Positions 25,404 to 34,072 of a stretch of DNA of 64,000 nt are shown piece after piece; the first letter of the stretch is position 1, and the number at the start of each line of letters is the position of its first letter. This DNA comes from Flavobacterium johnsoniae (GTDB lineage: Bacteria; Bacteroidota; Bacteroidia; Flavobacteriales; Flavobacteriaceae). A program made the position numbers and the translations under genes. The DNA lies in NCBI RefSeq assembly GCF_030388325.1, contig NZ_CP103794.1:2790001-2854000 (forward strand), read 5' to 3'. Under the pieces are notes generated by a model. It was not told the DNA's origin. It did not search any database and was given only the letters and a program-made list of their open reading frames with translations.

Positions 25404-25430
25404 TAATTGATAATTATCAATTATCAATTA
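25397..25430. terminator. 34-bp perfect palindrome holding both stop codons
   Basis: TAATTGATAATTGATAA is followed directly by its exact reverse complement. The last codons and stop of the cysteine desulfurase gene (ending 25403) and the stop of the convergent TsaC gene (ending 25428) both lie inside the palindrome. It lacks GC pairs, so termination strength is uncertain. Confidence 0.6.
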
Positions 25431-25988
25431 TTTACGAATAACCTTAACCTGCGAATCGTTTGTTAATTTGATAATAGTTGAAGATTTTCCGTTGATTTTA
25501 TCTTGGTTTAGGTTTACAACATAATCAACACCATTTATGATTTCTGGACTAATGTCTTTGAAAGCAATCGGTGTTGGCTGACCTGAAATGTTAGCAGAAG
25601 TTGAAACCAAAGGTTTTTTCATTCTCTCCATCAATTTATAGCAAAAAGGTTCTTTTACCAATCGAACGCCCAACGATTTGTCGGCAGCAATAATATTTGG
25701 AGCGACATTTCTAGCATCATCAAGAATTAAAGTAGTAGGTTTGTCTGATAAATCCCAGATTTGCCAAGCAACTTCAGGAATGTTTTTAAAAACATTGTAC
25801 ATCATCTTTTCTCCATTCATCAAAACAATCATGCTTTGGGTTTCTGCACGTTGTTTTAATTTATAAATTTTAGCAACAGCATCGGCATTAGTAGCATCGC
25901 AGCCAATTCCCCAAACAGTATCAGTCGGATAAAGAATGATTCCGCCTTCTTTAATCACTTCGTATGCTTTAATTATTTCTTCGTTCAT
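25428..25988 (-). CDS. L-threonylcarbamoyladenylate synthase family protein
   Basis: The enzyme family (TsaC/Sua5/YciO) makes threonylcarbamoyl-AMP for t6A37 in tRNA. The 186-residue protein from the ATG at 25988 has YPTDTVWGIGCDA (about 20-32), KLKQRAETQSMIVL and the region VRLVKEPFCYKLM...SANISGQPTP. An ATG ten codons upstream lies within the -7 element and is rejected. It lacks the C-terminal Sua5 domain, so it is TsaC/YciO type. Which of the two cannot be decided. Confidence 0.88.
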   Translation of the reverse strand: MNEEIIKAYEVIKEGGIILYPTDTVWGIGCDATNADAVAKIYKLKQRAETQSMIVLMNGEKMMYNVFKNIPEVAWQIWDLSDKPTTLILDDARNVAPNIIAADKSLGVRLVKEPFCYKLMERMKKPLVSTSANISGQPTPIAFKDISPEIINGVDYVVNLNQDKINGKSSTIIKLTNDSQVKVIRK

Positions 25989-26015
25989 TGTAAACAGCAA
26001 TATATAATTCAGTTG

Positions 26016-26023
26016 CAAAAATA
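26016..26023 (-). promoter_or_regulatory. -7 element of the TsaC-family gene
   Basis: CAAAAATA reads TATTTTTG on the minus strand, 27 bases before the ATG at 25988. It decides that start. Confidence 0.58.
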
Positions 26024-26151
26024 ATCTTTATAGTTGGTAAAAAGTTTAAATTTAATTGACAATAATTAAGTTTTTGTGATTTATAAGATTATTTTTGTTG
26101 CTTAAGATAGAAGGTCAGGAAAAACAGACAATATAAAGCGCTAATTTTGTT

Positions 26152-26159
26152 TCGCTTTT
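26152..26159 (+). promoter_or_regulatory. -7 element of the DUF5672 gene
   Basis: TAATTTTG lies 35 bases before the start codon at 26195. Confidence 0.55.
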
Positions 26160-26194
26160 TTACTTCTTAATTATGAATAATCTTAAAATACCAC

Positions 26195-26980
26195 ATGGAT
26201 AAAAAAGCAGCAAAAATTGTTATTCCTGTATACAAGGAATATTTTGGAGAACTTGAAGAAAAATCATTTTTACAATGCTGTAAAGTTTTAAAAGATTATG
26301 AAATTGTAATCGTGCATCCAGAAGGATTAAATTGTACTTATCTAACAGAAAAGTATAATAATTTAAGCTTTAAAAGTTTTTCTAAACACTATTTTGCTAC
26401 GATTGACGGGTACAATGAATTGCTGTTGTCTTCTATATTTTACGAAAGTTTTTTAGATGCTGAATATATTTTAATTTATCAGCTTGACGCTTTTGTTTTT
26501 AGAGATGATTTGATGAAATGGTGTCAAAAAGGTTATGATTACATTGGTGCGCCTTGGATTGCCACTTCTACAGATTCTTTCGGAATGAATATTTTTAATA
26601 AAGTAGCAAGATTGTTTAGATCGAAAAAGAAAAATGCTCGCGAACAGACTTTCTTTAAAGTAGGTAATGGCGGTTTTTCTTTGCGCAAAGTAGCTTCACA
26701 TTATAACATTTCAAAAGAGCAGCAACAGTTTATAACTGAAGTTTTAAACGAAACGGATAAAAAAATCTACGCTATAGAAGATGTTTTCTGGTCGTTGAAA
26801 GCAATTGAATTTGATCCTAATTTTACAATTCCTGATTATAATGAGGCAGTTTATTTTGCTATTGATCGTAAACCAAATTTGGCAATGAAATTAACAAATA
26901 ATGAACTTCCTTTTGGCTGTCACGCCATTAATAAACCAAAAGTAATTGACTTTTGGAAACCTATAATTGATCAATATTAG
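26195..26980 (+). CDS. DUF5672 family protein, glycosyltransferase-like
   Basis: The 261-residue protein matches DUF5672. It has a GT-A-like beginning (AAKIVIPVYKEYF), a DxD-like acidic site in YILIYQLDAFVFRDDL (about 89-104) and YDYIGAPW, then GNGGFSLRK and a conserved EDVFWS. These features recall nucleotide-sugar transferases acting on surface glycans. Its position at the head of a glycan gene set agrees. The sugar and acceptor are unknown. It is convergent with the GT4 gene, which it overlaps by four bases. Confidence 0.84.
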   Translation: MDKKAAKIVIPVYKEYFGELEEKSFLQCCKVLKDYEIVIVHPEGLNCTYLTEKYNNLSFKSFSKHYFATIDGYNELLLSSIFYESFLDAEYILIYQLDAFVFRDDLMKWCQKGYDYIGAPWIATSTDSFGMNIFNKVARLFRSKKKNAREQTFFKVGNGGFSLRKVASHYNISKEQQQFITEVLNETDKKIYAIEDVFWSLKAIEFDPNFTIPDYNEAVYFAIDRKPNLAMKLTNNELPFGCHAINKPKVIDFWKPIIDQY

Positions 26981-28073
26981 ATAATACTTTTATAAAAAGC
27001 GTAATAATGTTTTTGCATAGTGCTAAGGTCGTGATTCTTTTTAACTAGTTCAAAAGCATTTGATTTTACATATTCGCTTAAATCTGAATTTTTTAAAATT
27101 TCGAGTACTTTTTCAGACAATGTTTCACTGTCTTTGATTGGTGTAAGAAAGCCCGTTTTTCCATCTGCAACGACTTCAGGAATTCCTCCTGCCATAGTAG
27201 AAACAACGGGAACTTTAGATGCAAAAGCTTCATATATTGTTAAAGGGAGTCCTTCAGTCACAGAAGTAAGTAAAAAAACATTAAACTCAGGTAATAAGTC
27301 TATTGTGTTTCTAAAACCGGTAAAATAAATGTCTTTTTTTAAATCATTGGCATCGGCATAATTGATTAGATCATTTTTTAAAGGCCCATCTCCAATAACT
27401 ACAAATTTGATAGTTAAGGAGCAGCTTTTAGCTTTAATTTTTTTTGCTGTATCAATAAAAGTATAAATATCTTTTTGGTTTGTTAATCCAGCGATATTGC
27501 CAATTATCAAGGTTTCTGGAGAAAGACTAAATTCTTTATGAGCAAACTGTAGTTTGTTTTTAGAGAAAATTTTTCTACATCTATTGAATCGTAAATTGTA
27601 ATTAATCGGCTTTTGTCTTTAATTATTTTGTCAAATATAGATTCAACAGCTTTAGAAACACAAATAATCTTCTTAATCCTAGGGTGAGAATATTTGTGTC
27701 TATTTAAAAATTTATCTTTGATTTTGTTGTTTCTTTTTCTGCTCAAAATAAGCGTTATAGATTTATTTAAAAACTTTAAAGCTATTAGAGCAGCATTTAA
27801 TGCAGATGAATCATGTATGTGTAAAATATTGATATTTTCCTTATTGCAAATATTAATTATCGCAAGAGTTAGATTGAATAATTTTAGTCTGTTTTTTGTA
27901 TAAGTGAAATAATCAGCTTTATCATTTTTACAAATTGAAGATAAAATAGAATTATTTGGACATAGAATGTATTGCTTAATATCACTTTTTTCTTTTAATA
28001 GCTTGTAAACGGTGTACATTTGAGCGTCACCACCTCTCAATTCAGTTATTGAAGTGACATTTAATATTTTCAT
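26977..28073 (-). pseudogene. glycosyltransferase family 4, split by a frameshift
   Basis: Two frames cover one GT-B enzyme. 28073-27507 gives the N-terminal half (MKILNVTSITELRGGDAQM...ICVSKAVESIFDKI) and 27510-26977 the C-terminal half (IIGNIAGLTNQKD...FRNTIDLLPEFNVFLLTSVTEGLPLTIYEA...AGGIPEVV). Adding one A to the A5 run at 27557-27561 joins them as SLKNKLQFAHKEFSLSPETLIIGNIAG, with no stop. The expected whole protein is about 365 residues with the GT4 E-x7-E motif. It is either a recent mutation, phase variation or a sequencing error. Confidence 0.85.
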
Positions 28074-28194
28074 TATTTTTTAAATTTTTGCAAAAATATA
28101 AGAAAAATATTACTTTAAAGAATAAATGATTTCTTTTTATTATTCTATGGAAGCATTTAACTATTTTTGAAGTTTTAAAACATAGATACTTATT

Positions 28195-28962
28195 ATGCCT
28201 CTAGAAATTAGCGAAAAATTTAAAGTAGACGAGAAAGATATAAAAGAGATCCTGAATAATTTTAGCTCTTCTGGCGAACTTTTTGGCAACGGTGATCGTA
28301 ATAAAATTAAATTGTTCAAATTAGACGGAAAAACGATTAATATTAAATCATTTAAGATTCCGAATCTAATAAATAAAATTGCTTATAAATATTTTAGAAA
28401 ATCAAAAGCGAGACGTTCTTTCGAGTACGCCACAATTTTATTAGAAAAAGGAATTGGAACTCCAGCACCTCTTGCATTTCTTGAAAATTTTAATTTTTTA
28501 GGTTTAAAAGACAGTTATTATGTAAGCGAGCATTTGATAACAGAATTAACATATAGAGAACTTGTAGAAATTCCTGATTTTCCAGATCATGAAACTATTT
28601 TAAGACAGTTTACTAAGTTTTGTTTCGATCTTCACGAAAAAGGGGTGGAGTTTTTAGATCATTCTCCAGGAAATACTTTAATAAAAAAAATAGACGAGAA
28701 TAATTACGCATTCTTTTTGGTTGATTTAAACCGAATGAATTTTCATAATTCTATGAGTTTTGAACAACGTATGAATAATTTTAGACGTTTAACTCCTAAG
28801 AAAGAAATGATTGCGGTAATGAGTAACGAATATTCTAAATTCTATACCGAGAAAAGCGAAGCCGAAATCTTCGAAAATATGTGGCAAGCTACCGTCGATT
28901 TTCAAGAAAGTTTCGCAAAAAAGAAAAGAATAAAAAAGAAACTTAAATTCTGGAAATCCTAA
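28195..28962 (+). CDS. LPS-kinase-like protein (InaA/KdkA family)
   Basis: The 255-residue protein has a protein-kinase-like fold: a nucleotide-loop-like FGNGDRNKIKLFKLDGKTINIKSF start with lysine (about 45-51), a catalytic-loop-like DLHEKGVEFLDHSPGNTLI (about 145-163) and FFLVDLNRMNF with a DFG-like aspartate (about 172-182). Lipopolysaccharide kinases of this family phosphorylate Kdo or heptose of the inner core. Cytoplasmic side of the inner membrane is expected. The neighbours are glycosyltransferases, which fits. Confidence 0.84.
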   Translation: MPLEISEKFKVDEKDIKEILNNFSSSGELFGNGDRNKIKLFKLDGKTINIKSFKIPNLINKIAYKYFRKSKARRSFEYATILLEKGIGTPAPLAFLENFNFLGLKDSYYVSEHLITELTYRELVEIPDFPDHETILRQFTKFCFDLHEKGVEFLDHSPGNTLIKKIDENNYAFFLVDLNRMNFHNSMSFEQRMNNFRRLTPKKEMIAVMSNEYSKFYTEKSEAEIFENMWQATVDFQESFAKKKRIKKKLKFWKS

Positions 28963-29069
28963 ATTTCGCCGTATTTTTTCGCTTTTTCATGTAAAATATT
29001 TTTCTGTCTAATTATTATCGTAATTGTTGTTCCTGTCTTTATTTTTATATATTTATAAAAAACTAACAA

Positions 29070-29714
29070 ATGAACTACGATAATAAACCAGATTCTTATT
29101 ACAGTAAAATGCGTTTCGAGATGTTAAAATATCTTCCAAAGGATTCGCAAAAAATATTAGAAATCGGCTGTGGAAATGGCTGTTTTGGAGAATATCTTAA
29201 AAAAGAAAATAATAGAGAAGTTTGGGGTATTGAGTTAATGCCAGAAGAAGGCAAAGAAGCAGAAAAAGTTTTAGATAGAGTTTTTATCGGAAAGTGTGAA
29301 GATTTTATTGATCAATTGCCAGATAATTATTTTGATGCCATTTATTGTAATGATGTTTTAGAGCATTTATTTGATCCGTATTCTTTGTTAAAAGATTTAA
29401 AATCAAAACTTTCTAAAAAAGGTGTTGTAATTAGTTCTATTCCAAATATTAGATATCATAATCAATTTAAGATGTTTTTATTTAGTAAAAATTGGAAATA
29501 CCAAGATCACGGTATTATGGATTTTACTCACATGCGATTCTTTACAGGAAAAAGTATAGAAAGAATGTATAAAGACGCAGGATATTTAGTAAAAACTCAC
29601 GAAGGAATAAACAAAACAAAGTCCATAAAACCTTATTTGTTTAATATTTTGTTTTTATTTACGCAGTTGGATATTTTCTATCTTCAATATGCTACAGTTG
29701 CTTCGAAATCCTGA
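29070..29714 (+). CDS. class I SAM-dependent methyltransferase
   Basis: The 214-residue protein has motif I ILEIGCGNGCFGEYL (about 29-43), VWGIELMPEE after strand 2 and YFDAIYCNDVLEHLFDPY (about 89-106). This matches Methyltransf_11/23 proteins common in glycan clusters. A hydrophobic C-terminal helix (about 187-205) may touch the membrane. Its end overlaps the end of the convergent GT2 gene by 23 bases. The acceptor is unknown. Confidence 0.85.
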   Translation: MNYDNKPDSYYSKMRFEMLKYLPKDSQKILEIGCGNGCFGEYLKKENNREVWGIELMPEEGKEAEKVLDRVFIGKCEDFIDQLPDNYFDAIYCNDVLEHLFDPYSLLKDLKSKLSKKGVVISSIPNIRYHNQFKMFLFSKNWKYQDHGIMDFTHMRFFTGKSIERMYKDAGYLVKTHEGINKTKSIKPYLFNILFLFTQLDIFYLQYATVASKS

Positions 29715-30474
29715 TTTTTTTAAGTTCTTGAAAACGAGCTGAAACACTCAAAGCATTTAAATAGCAAATAGTCAAACCCTTTTTGCCGTCCAAAAAACCT
29801 AAACGAATCACAAATTGATTTAAGAATTGATATGCAGGACGGATATAAAAATGAAAAAAATTAGGTTTGGTGTTTTTTGAAAGTTCTTCTTGAGCTTTTA
29901 ATTTTCCGTAAAAAATCATTTTTTGTTTATAATCATCAAAGGTGGAGTAAGAAAAGTGAATTAATTTATTTTTTAATTTTCTTACTTCGCCATTTATAAC
30001 CAGTTTTTCGTGAACGATTTTTTCATGATTATAAAAAGCATTTTCCTTCTTAAAAAGACGAATAATTTTATCAGTCTGCCAACCGCTGAATCTCAGTCTT
30101 TTATCTTTAAACATAAAAGTTCGGTACATAAAATAGGCTACAGCTTTATTTTCTTCATTAATAGCGGTTTCGATTTCTTTTTTTAGATTTGGAGTTACTC
30201 TTTCGTCGGCATCAATAAAAAGAATCCAAGAATTTGAAGCTAAATTTATGGCGTAATTACGTTGAGAAGCAAAGTTTTCAAAAGAATGCTGAACTGTTTT
30301 TACATTCTTGAAAGATGAAGCAATCTCAAATGTTCTGTCAGAACTAAAAGAATCTACTACAATAATTTCGTCGGCAAATGAAAGATTTTCCAAAACATTT
30401 TGAATGTTTTGTTCTTCATTTCGCGTAATAATTAATGCTGATAATAATTGTTTTTCTGAAGAAATCATTGCCAT
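29692..30474 (-). CDS. glycosyltransferase family 2 (lipopolysaccharide-core type)
   Basis: The 260-residue GT-A enzyme has LSALIITRNEEQNIQNVL (about 10-27), DEIIVVDSFSSDRT and the DxD motif in WILFIDADERV. The motif GWQTDKIIRLFKKE and the basic C-terminal half match WaaE/KdtX-like core transferases. It shares one base (30474) with the upstream GT9 gene, so the two are co-transcribed. It should add a sugar to LPS core on the cytoplasmic face. Acceptor inferred from family only. Confidence 0.87.
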   Translation of the reverse strand: MAMISSEKQLLSALIITRNEEQNIQNVLENLSFADEIIVVDSFSSDRTFEIASSFKNVKTVQHSFENFASQRNYAINLASNSWILFIDADERVTPNLKKEIETAINEENKAVAYFMYRTFMFKDKRLRFSGWQTDKIIRLFKKENAFYNHEKIVHEKLVINGEVRKLKNKLIHFSYSTFDDYKQKMIFYGKLKAQEELSKNTKPNFFHFYIRPAYQFLNQFVIRLGFLDGKKGLTICYLNALSVSARFQELKKIRISKQL

Positions 30475-31541
30475 TAATTAAAGCCGTTTTGTTTTAAAAA
30501 CAATTTGATTCTATCTTCAAAAAAATCAGGTAAAAACTTCTCATATAAAGAGAGTGATTCTTTTTTGAGCATTTTCTCTGTTTTGTTTTCAAACAGAGCT
30601 GGTCTATAATCTTTTAAATGAACCGAAAGATGATGAATTCCGTCTTCAAAAGTCGCCCAGATTTTCTTTTCAATCCAAGGAGAAAAAATTATAAAAGAAG
30701 GTTTTTCTAATGCTTTTGCCATATTTATAGCGCCTCCGTCATTTCCGATAATAGCGTCGCATTGATTGACTAATCCAATAAAAGATCTTAAATCTCCGCC
30801 TAATAAATCGAAATAAATCTTGCTTTGTGTAGAAGGTTTACAAGTATTAAAAACAGTTTTAGCTTCTTCTAATTGTTTCGGAAAATAGTTAAAAAGGATA
30901 TTTACGTCAGCATTGTCTGCCACATAATCTACCACTTTCGCCATAAATTCTAGCGGATAAGTTTTAAGTTTTTCGCTTCCTAAAAGGCTTATCATAATTG
31001 TTTTTCTGTTTTTATTAACCTGATGTTTTTCAAAAAGTGCGATTGCATCTTGATTTTCTTTTTCAGAAACAAACAATTTCGGAATTGGGTTAATTTCTGT
31101 TTTAAGATTAAGAGGTTCTAACAAAGAAAGCCTTCTTTCTATTGCAAGTCCAAGATTAGTCTTCGGAAATGGTTCAAACGGAACATTGTCTGTGTATAAA
31201 AAAGTTCTTCCAGGTTTTTTGTACGAAATTTTTCTTTTGGCATTACTAAGTAAAACCAAAATCCAGCTTTCTAATTTCGAATAAGCATCAATTAATATAT
31301 CGTAATTTTCTTTTCGAAGTTGAATTCCTAATTTTAAAAGTTCTTTTTTGCTTTTTCGATGTTTTTCTTCAAATAAAATTACATTGTCAATGCTAGAATT
31401 TCCTTCTAAAACTGGAGTTGTAGAAGTGTAGACTAAATAATCTATTTGCGCATCTGGATAAGCAGTTCGGAGGTTATTGCAAATAATACTGCTTACCAAA
31501 ACATCTCCAATCATTTTTTGTTGGATTACAAGTATCTTCAT
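30474..31541 (-). CDS. glycosyltransferase family 9 (heptosyltransferase-like)
   Basis: The 355-residue GT-B protein starts MKILVIQQKMIGDVLVSSII, the GT9 signature. The nucleotide-binding half has MISLLGSEKLKTYPLEFMAKV and the conserved CDAIIGNDGGAINMAKAL (about 270-287). GT9 enzymes transfer heptose or a similar sugar to the LPS inner core. The gene forms an operon with GT2 downstream. No ADP-heptose genes are in the window, so the donor is uncertain. Confidence 0.89.
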   Translation of the reverse strand: MKILVIQQKMIGDVLVSSIICNNLRTAYPDAQIDYLVYTSTTPVLEGNSSIDNVILFEEKHRKSKKELLKLGIQLRKENYDILIDAYSKLESWILVLLSNAKRKISYKKPGRTFLYTDNVPFEPFPKTNLGLAIERRLSLLEPLNLKTEINPIPKLFVSEKENQDAIALFEKHQVNKNRKTIMISLLGSEKLKTYPLEFMAKVVDYVADNADVNILFNYFPKQLEEAKTVFNTCKPSTQSKIYFDLLGGDLRSFIGLVNQCDAIIGNDGGAINMAKALEKPSFIIFSPWIEKKIWATFEDGIHHLSVHLKDYRPALFENKTEKMLKKESLSLYEKFLPDFFEDRIKLFLKQNGFN

Positions 31542-31580
31542 TTAAAATAAGGATGTATTAATGAACTACAAATTGAAGCA

Positions 31581-31630
31581 AAAAAAATCCAAATTCCAAT
31601 CATTTTATAGAAAGGAATTTGGATTTTTTT
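31581..31630 (-). terminator. terminator of dapD
   Basis: AAAAAAATCCAAATTCC (31581-31597) and its exact complement (31614-31630) form a perfect 17-bp stem with a 16-base loop. The flanking A/T runs allow termination on both strands. It isolates dapD from the GT9 gene. Confidence 0.85.
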
Positions 31631-31658
31631 AAAATTGAAATTTATATACTATAAAATA

Positions 31659-32474
31659 TTAAACCGCAACATCATATTCACGAAGCGCATTGTTTAAAGA
31701 AGTTTTTAAATCTGTAGATGGCTTACGAGTACCAATGATTAAAGCACAAGGAACTTGAAATTCTCCAGCAGCGAATTTTTTAGTATAACTTCCAGGAATA
31801 ACCACTGAACGAGCAGGAACAAAACCTTTCATTTCAACTGGTTCATCACCTGTAACATCGATAATTTTAGTAGAAGCTGTTAAACATACGTTTGCACCAA
31901 GAACTGCTTCTTTACCAACGTGTACACCTTCAACAACGATACAGCGAGAACCGATAAAAGCGCCATCTTCGATAATAACTGGAGCAGCTTGTAGTGGCTC
32001 AAGAACACCACCAATACCAACACCACCGCTTAAGTGTACATTTTTACCAATTTGAGCACAGCTTCCAACAGTTGCCCAAGTGTCAACCATTGTCCCTTCG
32101 TCAACATATGCACCGATGTTTACATAACTTGGCATTAAAATAACACCGCTAGAAATGTAAGCGCCGTAACGAGCAACAGCATTTGGCACAACGCGAATTC
32201 CTTTTGCAGCATAATCTCTTTTTAGTAACATTTTATCGTGATATTCGAAAATACCAGATTCCCATGTTTCCATTTTTTGAATTGGGAAATACATAACAAC
32301 AGCTTTCTTAACCCATTCGTTTACTTGCCATTTGTCACCAACTGGTTCAGCAACACGTAGTTTTCCTGCGTCTACCAATTCGATCACTTCTCTAATGGCG
32401 TCAGTTGTTGTAGTTTCTTGTAATAAAGCTCTGTTTTCCCAAGCTTGTTCAATTATAGTCTGTAAAGAATTCAT
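31659..32474 (-). CDS. dapD: 2,3,4,5-tetrahydropyridine-2,6-dicarboxylate N-succinyltransferase
   Basis: DapD succinylates tetrahydrodipicolinate in the lysine and meso-diaminopimelate pathway. The 271-residue protein has a helical N-terminal domain with a DAGKLRVAEP turn (about 33-42). A left-handed parallel beta-helix follows, with VNIGAYVDEGTMVDTWATVG (about 122-141), VHLSGGVGIGGV and GAFIGSRCIVVEGV. It is of normal length and has its own promoter. Confidence 0.95.
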   Translation of the reverse strand: MNSLQTIIEQAWENRALLQETTTTDAIREVIELVDAGKLRVAEPVGDKWQVNEWVKKAVVMYFPIQKMETWESGIFEYHDKMLLKRDYAAKGIRVVPNAVARYGAYISSGVILMPSYVNIGAYVDEGTMVDTWATVGSCAQIGKNVHLSGGVGIGGVLEPLQAAPVIIEDGAFIGSRCIVVEGVHVGKEAVLGANVCLTASTKIIDVTGDEPVEMKGFVPARSVVIPGSYTKKFAAGEFQVPCALIIGTRKPSTDLKTSLNNALREYDVAV

Positions 32475-32490
32475 ACGTTTTAATTTTTGG

Positions 32491-32498
32491 CAAAGATA
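32491..32498 (-). promoter_or_regulatory. -7 element of dapD
   Basis: CAAAGATA reads TATCTTTG on the minus strand and lies 16 bases before the start codon at 32474. Confidence 0.58.
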
Positions 32499-32736
32499 AG
32501 GTATTTGTAGAAATCGAAAAAAGTAAAACGATTTGAAAATGTTACATATTTAACTTTTTGTTTCTTATTTGTAAGACTTTTTGATATGGTTTATTTAATA
32601 ATTTACACAGTTAGCTCTAAAAGTTTTTTTTATGTCAAAATATGACAAAAGTCAGATTTTGTGCTTTTTCTTCTAAGTAATTTCGCTGTGTTGAAAAACA
32701 TTCCATTCAAACAAAATAATCATATAAGCAGTAAGT

Positions 32737-33366
32737 ATGAATCAAGAAAATCAGTTTCAGAACAGAGTAATCATTGATAAAGAAGTAGCTTGGGACAAAA
32801 CCCGAGTTATTATGAGTAAAACTAATGCCTTTGGTATTATAGAATATGCCAATGAAGTTTTTGTAGATGTTTGTGGTTACGAAGACTACGAATTAATGGG
32901 GCAGCCGCATAATATTATACGTCACCCGGACATGCCGAAAGTTATTTTTAAGGTGCTTTGGGAGAATCTTAAAAACGGAAAAAATTTTCATGCCATTGTA
33001 AAAAACCTTGCAAAATCGGGAAGATATTATTGGGTAATTACCGATTTCGATATTGCTCGAGACGAAAATGATGTAATTGTAAATTACTTTGCTCGTAGAC
33101 AAGCTGTACCGCAAGAAGTAATTGCTGTACATATAGAACCTTTGTACAAAAAGTTACTGCAAATTGAAGCAGCAAGCGGAGTTGAATTTAGTGAGAAATA
33201 CTTAATTGGTTTTCTAGAAGAAAAAAAGAGAACTTACGTAGAATATATTAAGGAGTTGATTTTTGAACACGAAAAATCACAAGCTAAATTTTCGAATTAT
33301 GTAGAAGAAGAGGGGGAGGAAGAAGAGGAACATAGAGGTTTTTTCAGTCGATTGTTCGGAAGATAA
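32737..33366 (+). CDS. single PAS-domain protein (Aer-type PAS)
   Basis: The 209-residue protein has a PAS fold at about 22-130 of the Aer/MCP type: GIIEYANEVFVDVCGYEDYELMGQP and NIIRHPDMP, then KNGKNFHAIVKNLAKSGRYYWV. The rest is helical and ends in an acidic run (EEEGEEEEEH) before GFFSRLFGR. No kinase, HTH, cyclase or chemoreceptor domain follows. The output must be a partner or the protein itself. Aer-type PAS domains often bind FAD and sense redox, but that is not shown here. Confidence 0.82.
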   Translation: MNQENQFQNRVIIDKEVAWDKTRVIMSKTNAFGIIEYANEVFVDVCGYEDYELMGQPHNIIRHPDMPKVIFKVLWENLKNGKNFHAIVKNLAKSGRYYWVITDFDIARDENDVIVNYFARRQAVPQEVIAVHIEPLYKKLLQIEAASGVEFSEKYLIGFLEEKKRTYVEYIKELIFEHEKSQAKFSNYVEEEGEEEEEHRGFFSRLFGR

Positions 33367-33407
33367 ATAGAAGTTATTTTTTAGGTTTTTGAATATTTGG
33401 ATAGAAA

Positions 33408-33438
33408 GTCCGTCTTGAATCTTTCAAGGCGGATTTTT
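33408..33438 (+). terminator. terminator of the PAS gene
   Basis: GTCCGTCTTG and CAAGGCGGAT form a 10-bp stem with two G-U pairs, so the hairpin is better in plus-strand RNA. It is followed by TTTTT. Confidence 0.7.
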
Positions 33439-33509
33439 GGTTTAATTTTTATTTACATTCAAAAGAATAACATTTGTCTTTTGAAATAAAATCATAAAAA
33501 AAATTGAAG

Positions 33510-33517
33510 TAAATTTG
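33510..33517 (+). promoter_or_regulatory. -7 element of ruvX
   Basis: TAAATTTG lies 15 bases before the start at 33533. Confidence 0.58.
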
Positions 33518-33532
33518 CTCAAAACTTGAAAC

Positions 33533-33946
33533 ATGCCAAGAATCCTCTCCATAGATTACGGACAAAAACGCACAGGAATTGCAGTTACAGACGAAATGCA
33601 GATTATCGCTTCGGGGTTAACAACAATTCCAACCCATACTTTGACCGATTTTTTAAAAGATTATTTTTCAAAAGAAAAAGTCGAAGCGGTTTTAATTGGA
33701 GAGCCAAAACAAATGAATGGACTTCCTTCTCAAAGCGCTTCTGTGATTAATGGTTTTGCAAAACATTTTGCGAATTTGTTTCCCGAAATAAAAATAATAA
33801 GAGTAGACGAGCGATTTACCTCAAAAATGGCATTCCAAACTATGATTGACAGTGGCTTAAATAAAAAGCAGCGTCAGAACAAAGGATTAATTGACGAAAT
33901 TTCTGCTACAATTTTGCTTCAAGATTATCTTTCTTCAAAAAAATAA
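33533..33946 (+). CDS. ruvX: Holliday junction resolvase-like protein RuvX/YqgF
   Basis: The 137-residue protein has the RNase-H-like fold: ILSIDYGQKRTGIAV (about 3-17) with the first catalytic aspartate, VLIGEPKQMNG (about 62-72), VDERFTSKMA and DEISATILLQDYL with the last aspartate. In E. coli the family acts in 16S rRNA end processing, and a junction-resolvase role is proposed. It is of usual length. Confidence 0.92.
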   Translation: MPRILSIDYGQKRTGIAVTDEMQIIASGLTTIPTHTLTDFLKDYFSKEKVEAVLIGEPKQMNGLPSQSASVINGFAKHFANLFPEIKIIRVDERFTSKMAFQTMIDSGLNKKQRQNKGLIDEISATILLQDYLSSKK

Positions 33947-34042
33947 CGCTGTAGGACGGTTTTTTTGTTTATAATTTAAAGGTTTTTAGAAATTCCTAAC
34001 TTTTATCATGTAAAAATTAGTTTTTTTTTGCAATTAAAAAAG

Positions 34043-34050
34043 TACCTTTG
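34043..34050 (+). promoter_or_regulatory. -7 element of mqo
   Basis: TACCTTTG lies 22 bases before the ATG at 34073. It rules out an ATG-less or upstream start at 34028. Confidence 0.57.
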
Positions 34051-34072
34051 CACTTTAAATAAAAATACTGTT

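Noticed and set aside
25391..25437. TTGATAA tandem repeats as a CRISPR-like or microsatellite array
   Set aside because: There are only a few units and they form a single palindrome. No spacers are present.
26977..28073. Two separate glycosyltransferase genes
   Set aside because: Each half lacks the other GT-B domain, and a single added base joins them without stops. One broken gene is the simpler reading.
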